In this document: positions 54,368 through 61,857 of the stretch, piece after piece
Position numbering within the stretch: the first letter of the stretch is position 1
Layout: every line of letters starts with the position of its first letter
Assembly: GCA_022822545.1 (NCBI GenBank)
Contig: JAJEBE010000022.1
Span: forward strand, 1 to 63,222
DNA: 63,222 nucleotides
Source of the DNA: Anaerolineae bacterium
GTDB lineage: Bacteria > Chloroflexota > Anaerolineae > Aggregatilineales > Phototrophicaceae
Reading direction: 5' to 3'
The notes under the pieces: model-generated
What the model was told of the DNA's origin: nothing
Seen by the model: the letters and a program-made list of their open reading frames with translations, nothing else
Databases searched by the model: none
Translations under genes and position numbers: made by a program

Positions 54368-55606
54368 ATGAGTCGAAGTAAGCGCCTAAACGTTTTGCTC
54401 TCTATCGCTAGCTTTTTGTTAATCCTCATCTTAATTGAAATCGGCATTCGTCTAGCTGGCGAGACTGATCCACAAGGCATTTTTTCCTTCGCAGGATACA
54501 GACTTGACCCGCCTGCCGCACCTCTAGAGCGATTAGCGGAAGAAATCGATTCATATTTCGCTAGAGCACACGAATCAATTGTCATCTATGAGAAGAATAC
54601 CGGTTGGGCTTTCCGTCCCAACTCCTCGCTATGGGCAGGCACGTTCACTGTGAACAGGGCCGGGATTCGCGCCAAGCGGGAATATTCCTTAGAACCGCCA
54701 CAGGATGCCTTGCGCATAGCCCTGTTCGGCGATTCATTTGTTGCTGGCGAGGAGGTAAAGGATGATGAGGCCTGGAGCTACCAGCTGGAGCAGTTGCTTA
54801 AACAGGCCGGCATTAAGGCTGAGGTGCTGAATTTTGGCGTCAGTGGCTTCAACATGACGCAAGCGTATTTGACTTGGCAGCATCGCGGCAAGTTATTTTC
54901 GCCTGATATTGTGATATTTGGGTTTCAACCTGAAAATATCGACCGCAATGTCAACATATTTCCACATTTTCAGTATCCCGGGTGGATTGTCCCATTTGCG
55001 AGACCTCGGTTTGTCCTCACAGGTGGAGAACTCAGCCTGGTCAACTATCCAAGTCTGCCACCTGATCAACTCTACGCCGTAAACGAGGGGCTTGAGAGCC
55101 ACCCGTTAGCCGTTCACGAGTTTTATTACAAAGGCCGCGACCCCGTTTATCGCATGTGGTCCTTCAGCCGGCTTGCAACATTAATTCACGTAGCATTAAA
55201 CTACCACATCGAACAAGCCAGTGATGATCACGGTTTGCACAGCGAGAAAGGAAAACTAGCCGTAGCGATTGTTGATTCGTTTTCAAAAGATGTTCGAAAC
55301 AGCGGCGCAAATTTCATCATGCTTCACTTGCCGAGACTGGAGCATCTTCGCAATTACTTTGAAGGAAAAGACGCGTCTTATCAACCTGTTCTGCAATATC
55401 TGCAGCAGGTTTTTCAATTCATCGATGTTCTAGAGTTTCTAGAGCCCAAATACTCGGAAAGAGATTATTTTCAACCGGGCAGGCATTATGGATCTGAAAT
55501 ACACCGTAGGGTAGCTGAAACTGTCGCCGCGGATTTGCTTTCTTGCATCGAGAACGATACATGCAGATTGGCGCGGTTTCCGGATATTAGCGATATCAAG
55601 ACCTAA
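54368..55606 (+). CDS. Membrane-anchored SGNH-hydrolase-like protein, paralogue 3
   Basis: 412 residues. Same family as the two upstream genes: membrane anchor (about 7-27), RLAGETDPQGIFSFAGY, Ser123 in FGDSFVAGEE, NFGVSGFNMTQ, FGFQPEN, HYGSEIHRRVAETV and a C-terminal CIENDTC pair. By eye it is clearly richer in A and T than the neighbouring genes (for example TTTTTGTTAATCCTC near the start), and diverged from paralogue 2, although the flanking glyA segments are nearly identical. It therefore looks like material acquired or exchanged with its flank rather than a fresh duplicate of paralogue 2. Confidence 0.73.
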   Translation: MSRSKRLNVLLSIASFLLILILIEIGIRLAGETDPQGIFSFAGYRLDPPAAPLERLAEEIDSYFARAHESIVIYEKNTGWAFRPNSSLWAGTFTVNRAGIRAKREYSLEPPQDALRIALFGDSFVAGEEVKDDEAWSYQLEQLLKQAGIKAEVLNFGVSGFNMTQAYLTWQHRGKLFSPDIVIFGFQPENIDRNVNIFPHFQYPGWIVPFARPRFVLTGGELSLVNYPSLPPDQLYAVNEGLESHPLAVHEFYYKGRDPVYRMWSFSRLATLIHVALNYHIEQASDDHGLHSEKGKLAVAIVDSFSKDVRNSGANFIMLHLPRLEHLRNYFEGKDASYQPVLQYLQQVFQFIDVLEFLEPKYSERDYFQPGRHYGSEIHRRVAETVAADLLSCIENDTCRLARFPDISDIKT

Positions 55607-55722
55607 GACTAGAGATCTTGTTCTCAAGAAGAGATAGTTTTAGGACAGGCGGCATAGAATCGTATCCTGCGCCGTGATAAAATCGACAGATACAAAGTAA
55701 ATCGTAAGCTACGGACCATCCC

Positions 55723-58700
55723 ATGACTTACCATGACTTCCTCTTCCGTGGCGGCATTGACGAGCACGACCCCGATGTCGCCGAATTGATCCGACACGAG
55801 ACGGCGCGCCAGCAAGCCAAGCTCATCATGATTCCATCGGAGAGCACGGTTCCCTTTGCCGTCCGGGATGCCTTGAGTTCAGCCTTTCATAATATCTACG
55901 CCGAGGGCTACCCGCTGGAGAATTCCCGGCGCATGTCCCAAGCGGAGATCCTAGATTATCGGCAGCGGCTGGCCGAGTTTCGCCGCAATGCCGATCAGCG
56001 CTATTACAAGGGCACGGAATACGCCAATGTACTCGAAGCCTTGGCGCGGCGGCGGGCGGCGGAGGTCTTCGCCGGCAATGGCTGCCAGGCCGAAGACTTG
56101 TACGTGAATGTTCAGCCGCTTTCCGGCGCTCCCGCCAATAATGCGGCGTACACCGCGCTGCTCGATGTCGGTGACACTGTGATGGGCATGGACCTCATCA
56201 TGGGCGGGCATCTTACGCATGGCAGCCCAGTCAATCGCAGCGGCAAATACTACAATATCGTCAGCTACGGCATCGACCCAGACAGCGAAAAACTTGATTA
56301 CGCGCGTATGCGTCAACTGGCGCTGGAGCACAAGCCGCGCCTCATCATCGGCGGCTTCAGCAGCTATCCTTTCACTGCAGATTGGGGAGCATATCGCGAC
56401 ATTGCCGATGAAGTCGGGGCCTATTTGCTGGCAGATGTGGCGCATGTGGCCGGCTTGATCGCGGCCGGCGTCTACCCCAACCCGGTGGGCATTGCCGATG
56501 TCGTCAGCTTCACCACACACAAAACGCTCAACGGCCCTCGCGGCGCCGTGCTCATCACACATCGGCGCGATCTTTCGACAAAGCTGGACCGCGCCGTCTT
56601 CCCCGGCGAACAGGGAGGACCGCACATCAACACCATGGCCGGCCTGGCCGTCGCCCTGCGCCTGGCCGCCAGCGAGCAGTTCCGCGAATTGCAGACGCGG
56701 ACGCTCGCGAATGCCAAAGGCCTGGCCGACAAGCTAGCGGCCCGGGGCTTGCGCGTCCCCTACGGCGGGACGGACACGCACCTGCTCCTGCTCGATTGCA
56801 AGTCGATTACCGGCGCGGATGGCACCGCTCTCAGCGGCGATATGGCGGCGCGCATCCTCGACTTGGCCGGCATCGTCGTCAACCGGCAGACTATCCCCGG
56901 CGATACCTCGGCCCTGCGCCCGAGCGGCCTTCGACTGGGCGCCACCTGGCTGACTCAGCGCGGCATCGGCGAAGACGATATTAACGAACTCGGCGATATC
57001 ATTGCCGATGTGCTGGAAGCATGCATCCCCTTCAGCTTGACCGGGCGCTTGCGGCCACTGGCGCGCGCCAAGGTCGATTTTGATACGCTGCAGGCAGCGG
57101 GTCAGCGGGCGCGCGATTTGGCAGGGCGGCTGGGCATTGACACCGACGCGGCAGTCGACGGTTATCCGCATTTCTATCACTTGGCGGCTGACAAAGCCGA
57201 AAGTTGCCTGGAGATCAGCGTCAGCGGCGCGGCCGCGGGCGACTTCCTGCATATCGCCCTCACCAGCGATGTCGCCGCGCTGAATGACGGCGAGAGCCAG
57301 CCGACTCACATTCTGGAGAAAGACGGCTCACCCTTGGCCAGCGGCAGCGTCGAGCGCATTTCCGCAAGCGAGTTTCGTTTGAATATGGCCGGACGCGCTC
57401 AGCGAGCGGTCGCTTGGCTGCGCGGGCTCAGCGATGGCTTCACGCTATTTGACGATGCCGATGTCCACGCCAAAGCGCCGGGACCGGTCGTCATTAGCGT
57501 CCTGGGCGAAGGGGAGCCGCTGATGGACGGGTCAGTGTCTACGCGACCCCTCGCGGGCGCGGCCGGCTACGCCCGGAAGACTTATCATATCGGCATGAGC
57601 GGCCCGAATTATTTGGGGCAGCCAAGCGAAGATTTGCCGAAGTTCGAGCCAGAAATCGCCGCAGTCGATATGCTGCGCGAAACGCCGCTGCACAGCCTGC
57701 ACTTTGAGCTGGGCGCGAAAATGGCGCCCTTCGCCGGTTACGACATGCCGCTCTGGTATCGTTCCGTCAGTGATGAGCACAGCGCCGTGCGAAATGGCGC
57801 GGGGATTTTTGACGTTGCGCATATGGGCGTCTTCGATATCAAAGGCGCCGGCGCAGAAAGCTTCCTCGACATCGTCACCAGCAACGATGTCAAACGTCTC
57901 AAAGTCGGTAGCTCGCATTACACTTACTTCCTTGATACCGACGGCATCCCGCTTGACGACTTGATGATCTACCGCCTGGCGGAGGATCATTTCCTGGTGG
58001 TGGTCAACGCCTCCAACAACGACAAGAACTGGGCTTGGCTCAACGCCGTCATCAAGGGCGAGGTCATGATTGATCAGGCGATGAAAAGCCGCCGCATAGA
58101 AGGCGCGGACCGCTTCCAATTGCGCGATTTGCGCCTGCCGCAATGGGGGGCGGAACAGCGCGTCGACATCGCCCTTCAAGGACCGAAGAGCCGCGACGCG
58201 CTGCTGCAGCTTGATGGCAGCGAGGCCGACAAAGCGGCGGTCAAGCGGCTGCGCTGGGCGGGGGTGGCGCGCGTTACCCTCGGTGGATTCGACCTGATCG
58301 TCTCGCGCACCGGCTATACAGGCGAGCGCGTCGCCTACGAGCTTTTTGCGCATCCGGACGAGGCGGCGGCGCTATTCGGGCAACTGGTCGAGTTGGGCGT
58401 GACGCCCTGCGGCTTGGCGGCGCGGGACAGCTTGCGCACCGAAGCTGGCCTGCCGCTGTATGGGCTGGAGTTGGCGGGCGATTTCAAGCTCAACCCGGCT
58501 GATGCCGGCTTCGGAAGTTATGTCAAACTCTACAAGCCATTCTTCATCGGCAAAGCCGCCTTCATCGCCCACGAAGCCAAGCGCAAGCATCAGATCAGTC
58601 GTTTTCGCCTGGATAACCGCGGCGCGCGCCCGGCGCATTTCGGCGACCCAATCATCAATCCGCGCGGCCGGGTCGTCGGCAAAGTCACCAGCTGCAATAT

Positions 58701-58890
58701 TGATGTCGAGGGTTATCAAGTGGGGCAAGCGCTAATGGAGCGCGGCTTCCGCAAGCCGGGCACGCAACTGTCGCTGTACGCCGGCGCCGCCCGCTCCAAA
58801 GTCACTGACCTGAGCCAGCTATCTCTGAGCCAGCGCATCAAGGTGCCGGAGCCGATTACCATATTAACGCGTTTTCCGCGGCGGAAGTGA
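55723..58890 (+). CDS. Serine hydroxymethyltransferase / glycine-cleavage T-protein fusion
   Basis: 1055 residues. SHMT part about 1-440: IPSESTVPFAVRDAL, YYKGTEYANVLE, LLADVAHVAGLIAAG, PLP-binding Lys267 in SFTTHKTLNGPRG and RLGATWLTQRG near the end. T-protein part about 650-1045: LGAKMAPFAGYDMPLWY, VAHMGVFDIKG, NASNNDKNWAWL, SRTGYTGERVAYELF, LGVTPCGLAARDSLRTEAG. SHMT interconverts serine and glycine with tetrahydrofolate; T-protein transfers the methylene group to the same cofactor. Between them about 210 residues form a linker with a beta-rich pattern I do not recognise. The two activities are normally separate genes. Confidence 0.92.
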   Translation: MTYHDFLFRGGIDEHDPDVAELIRHETARQQAKLIMIPSESTVPFAVRDALSSAFHNIYAEGYPLENSRRMSQAEILDYRQRLAEFRRNADQRYYKGTEYANVLEALARRRAAEVFAGNGCQAEDLYVNVQPLSGAPANNAAYTALLDVGDTVMGMDLIMGGHLTHGSPVNRSGKYYNIVSYGIDPDSEKLDYARMRQLALEHKPRLIIGGFSSYPFTADWGAYRDIADEVGAYLLADVAHVAGLIAAGVYPNPVGIADVVSFTTHKTLNGPRGAVLITHRRDLSTKLDRAVFPGEQGGPHINTMAGLAVALRLAASEQFRELQTRTLANAKGLADKLAARGLRVPYGGTDTHLLLLDCKSITGADGTALSGDMAARILDLAGIVVNRQTIPGDTSALRPSGLRLGATWLTQRGIGEDDINELGDIIADVLEACIPFSLTGRLRPLARAKVDFDTLQAAGQRARDLAGRLGIDTDAAVDGYPHFYHLAADKAESCLEISVSGAAAGDFLHIALTSDVAALNDGESQPTHILEKDGSPLASGSVERISASEFRLNMAGRAQRAVAWLRGLSDGFTLFDDADVHAKAPGPVVISVLGEGEPLMDGSVSTRPLAGAAGYARKTYHIGMSGPNYLGQPSEDLPKFEPEIAAVDMLRETPLHSLHFELGAKMAPFAGYDMPLWYRSVSDEHSAVRNGAGIFDVAHMGVFDIKGAGAESFLDIVTSNDVKRLKVGSSHYTYFLDTDGIPLDDLMIYRLAEDHFLVVVNASNNDKNWAWLNAVIKGEVMIDQAMKSRRIEGADRFQLRDLRLPQWGAEQRVDIALQGPKSRDALLQLDGSEADKAAVKRLRWAGVARVTLGGFDLIVSRTGYTGERVAYELFAHPDEAAALFGQLVELGVTPCGLAARDSLRTEAGLPLYGLELAGDFKLNPADAGFGSYVKLYKPFFIGKAAFIAHEAKRKHQISRFRLDNRGARPAHFGDPIINPRGRVVGKVTSCNIDVEGYQVGQALMERGFRKPGTQLSLYAGAARSKVTDLSQLSLSQRIKVPEPITILTRFPRRK

Positions 58891-59982
58891 GGCGCTGCCG
58901 GCTTCGTTGCGGCCGATGAGCTCAGTGATGCGATCATGATGGGCGAATAGCACAAGGGTATCGCCGCCCCGGACGCGGACATCGCCACGCGGGTGGATAT
59001 CGGGCGAATCAAATTCGGCGCGATAAAGCAATACGATATCGACGCCCTCGCTTTCTTGTATGTCGTCGACCGTCTGGCCGTCGAGGAAGGAGCCATGACG
59101 GACGATCAAGCGTATCATGCTGTATTCCTGACCGGCGATATGCAGGTTCTGCGTGATCTCGGCGCCGACCGCCGCGCCCGCGAATGCCGGCGCCGCCAGG
59201 TCTGAGGCGCTCAAGACGTCGACATCAAAGAAGCGCTCCATCTGTTGGGCCAGGCGCCGATCCCACATGCGCGTCACCAGGCGGATATCCGCGCGCATAT
59301 CGCGAACGCGCATTGTCACTTCCAAGTTGACATGGTCATCAGAGGTGGCGACTACGACGGCGGTGGCCCGGCTGAGCCCGGCCGATTCGAGCACCTTGAC
59401 CAGGCGGCCATCACCCGTGATCAAAGGCGCATCCACCTCTTGCAGCCTGTCTTGCGCTTCTTTGTCCGCGCCCAGATCAACCGCCACCACCTCGAAACCC
59501 ATCTGCGTCAACTCGCGCACGATGCGGATTCCGGTATGACCGATGCCGACCACGATGATATGCCGCTTGAATGTTGATGCCACCGCTACCCCCCAGGCGC
59601 TGCGCCTCTGCTCGCGATCGATAAACAGCCGCAGGAAATCCGCGGCGCCCCGCCCCACAACATAAACCGCCAGCAGCGGCATGATGTACCAGAACACGAT
59701 CAAGTGCGGCTCGGTCGGCACCTCGATTGAGGCTTCCAGCACCATTAGCGCCAACATGATGTAGGGCATGTCGACATAATTCAGCGGCTTGTTGTCGGAG
59801 TGATTGTTGTTCAACTGCATGTAGAGGAAGCCGCCGATGAAGACGGCGACAAAGAATATGAAGAGCGGACGCCGGAATTCTCGCACTAGCGCGCGGGTAT
59901 CGTGCCAGCCGACGCGGAGAATGCGCATACGCTGGGACTGCTTCCGCAAGGGAATCGTTTCAACAAGTTTATAGCTGGACAC
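58864..59982 (-). CDS. TrkA-N/RCK domain protein with degenerate channel-like membrane part
   Basis: 372 residues. Two membrane segments (about 40-60 and 95-118) enclose a pore-like loop, but the K+ selectivity TVGYGD motif is absent (the loop reads MVLEASIEVPTEP). TrkA-N/RCK Rossmann domain about 138-270 (HIIVVGIGHTGIRIVRELTQMG, VVAVDLG, TGDGR) and TrkA-C (about 280-355) follow. A potassium-channel relative with a non-standard filter or a pore-less regulator. Its last 27 bases overlap the 3' end of the fusion gene on the opposite strand. Confidence 0.75.
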   Translation of the reverse strand: MSSYKLVETIPLRKQSQRMRILRVGWHDTRALVREFRRPLFIFFVAVFIGGFLYMQLNNNHSDNKPLNYVDMPYIMLALMVLEASIEVPTEPHLIVFWYIMPLLAVYVVGRGAADFLRLFIDREQRRSAWGVAVASTFKRHIIVVGIGHTGIRIVRELTQMGFEVVAVDLGADKEAQDRLQEVDAPLITGDGRLVKVLESAGLSRATAVVVATSDDHVNLEVTMRVRDMRADIRLVTRMWDRRLAQQMERFFDVDVLSASDLAAPAFAGAAVGAEITQNLHIAGQEYSMIRLIVRHGSFLDGQTVDDIQESEGVDIVLLYRAEFDSPDIHPRGDVRVRGGDTLVLFAHHDRITELIGRNEAGSASLPPRKTR

Positions 59983-60446
59983 ATCGACACCCGGGCGTTG
60001 TGGATCGCCGCGATTATAACGAGCCGGCGTAAGCTATAAAAGTGAATTCATCGGCGGGCCGGCTGATTCATTTGTGACCACGAGAATGCCGTATTGCGAC
60101 AAATAGACGACGGCCGACCATGCGCGTTGCGTGTTGCCGCATCAGTTCGCAGGCGGAGAGCAGATTGCAAGCCGCGCGGAGCATCCGCCGGTCCCCCGAG
60201 ATTTTGACAGGTTTGCGCATGAGCGATACACTTCATTTTGCTAGCGGATACGCTTTTTTGGCTACGTCATAAACTGCGAATATGCTGATCCGCAGAGCTT
60301 TGCGCAGAGATACAGCAAACATCTGAGTTGAAGACTATATTCGGCATAGTTGCTATCAGCTTATTTGCATAGTTAAGATCTGACACGAAGCGCGTCGGCA
60401 AGATGGTGTATCTCCTTTTGCAGGTATAAAGACACGAGAGCGTTGA
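59983..60446. other. Intergenic region before the M20-like gene
   Basis: 464 bases. A minus-strand ORF at 60068-60220 encodes a 50-residue basic peptide (MRKPVKISGDRRMLRAACNL and onwards) but has no clear ribosome-binding site. The overlapping 60048-60236 ORF is in another frame. No family recognised; a decayed gene is possible. The rest is unexplained, AT-richer near 60250-60400. Confidence 0.35.
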
Positions 60447-61754
60447 ATGACAGCAGGCGCGACCCCCAACAAGTATGATATCAGTACGCTCATCCAGGCG
60501 AAACGCAAACAGTATATTGATCTGTTGCGAGAGCTTCTTGCCAAGTCGGCGGGGACGGAGCAAGCCCTCCAATTTGAGATAGCGGAGCAATTCGTACGCT
60601 TGGGCTGCTGTGTTGAAAGCATTTCAAGCGCGCCAAATCATTTTGTCTTGGATTCCGATTTCGCGCCGGTTGGAGATGCGCCGGAGCCTGATCGGGTAAG
60701 TGTTGTCGCCGCGCAGCCGGGCGCAGGAGACGGGCGCAGCTTGCTTTTATTTGCTCATCCAGACAGTGAGCCGGTGACTGACACCAGTCAATGGCAGCAC
60801 GAGCCGTTTGCCGGCGAGATCGCTGACGGACGCATGTATGGCTGGGGAGTCGCCGATGACTTGAGTGGGGTTGTCGCGATGATTTGCGCGCTTGAGGCGA
60901 TTCAATCGGCCGGGTTGAAATTATCGGGCCGGGTCATTTGCGCCAGCGCCGTCAGCAAGCGTCGTGGTCAAGGCATCTACGCTATCCTGGAGCAGGGTTA
61001 TCACAGCGACGCCGCTATCTACCTGCATCCGGCGGAATCGGGCGCCGGTCTTCGAGATATTAAGGCGCGATCATCCGGGTACATGCAGTTTCGTATTCTT
61101 GTTTGTGGTCAAGCGCCTGAAACTTCCGAGCCGACTCACACGCCGTTCTACCACCTCGCCATCAACCCAATCGACAAAGCCTGGCTGATTTATCAAGCAT
61201 TGTCAGAGCTTGCCGAGAAACGCGCGAGACGTGTTCACCACCCTGCTTATGACGAGATCGGGCGGTCCACCAATTTGCATGTTTCGCATTTCCAGGCTGG
61301 CGACGCCGCTCGGCCGGGTCGAATTCCATCTACCGCTGTTATGACCGGCGCGATCACATTTCCACCGAATGAGGAACTGATGGATGTTCGGCGGGAATTG
61401 GAAACGGTTGTGCAGAAAGTTTCAGAAAATGATCCCTGGCTAAGGGAGCATCCGGCACAATTTGACTGGCTGCAAGGAACCAGCGGCGTTGACGTCCCGG
61501 AAGAGAGCGCAATTTATCAGACGGTGGCGTCGGCAATCCATGAGGTAACTGGCGCTATTCCGAAAGTACAGTCCTTGCACGCTGGCAGTGAGATTCGCGC
61601 GCCGAATCTCTTCAAGGGAATACCGACCCTTGGCTTCGGGCCTCTTTCCGGAAACAACGTACAAAGCGGCGGCAGGGATGAATGGGTCAGCGTCGATGAT
61701 TTTATCAACATGGTGGAGGTAGTCGCGAAGGTCATCATTGCTTGGTGCGCTTAA
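60447..61754 (+). CDS. M20-family metallopeptidase-like protein with missing catalytic residues
   Basis: 435 residues. The M20 fold is clear: LLLFAHPDSEPV (first metal His and Asp), YGWGVADDLSGVVAMI (bridging Asp), a lid domain about 200-330, and IPTLGFGPLSG near the end. But the catalytic Glu-Glu (DEE in ASAVxxxxGxG) reads SKRRGQG, and the last metal His (AHxxNE) reads GGRDE. So it is probably not an active peptidase and may bind a peptide or act on another substrate. It is next to a peptide-type ABC binding protein, 103 bases downstream. Confidence 0.78.
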   Translation: MTAGATPNKYDISTLIQAKRKQYIDLLRELLAKSAGTEQALQFEIAEQFVRLGCCVESISSAPNHFVLDSDFAPVGDAPEPDRVSVVAAQPGAGDGRSLLLFAHPDSEPVTDTSQWQHEPFAGEIADGRMYGWGVADDLSGVVAMICALEAIQSAGLKLSGRVICASAVSKRRGQGIYAILEQGYHSDAAIYLHPAESGAGLRDIKARSSGYMQFRILVCGQAPETSEPTHTPFYHLAINPIDKAWLIYQALSELAEKRARRVHHPAYDEIGRSTNLHVSHFQAGDAARPGRIPSTAVMTGAITFPPNEELMDVRRELETVVQKVSENDPWLREHPAQFDWLQGTSGVDVPEESAIYQTVASAIHEVTGAIPKVQSLHAGSEIRAPNLFKGIPTLGFGPLSGNNVQSGGRDEWVSVDDFINMVEVVAKVIIAWCA

Positions 61755-61857
61755 CATGTATTTAGTCGCTGGTCGATTTGTGTCATGAGAGGGGGCTAAT
61801 GGAGCGAAATAATCCTTAAGATCGCAAGAAGCGTAGAAATGAAAGGACGAAATCACT

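Noticed and set aside
60048..60236. A 62-residue minus-strand ORF
   Set aside because: Cys/Pro/Arg-rich, no ribosome-binding site, and overlaps another frame of similar quality; likely non-coding.
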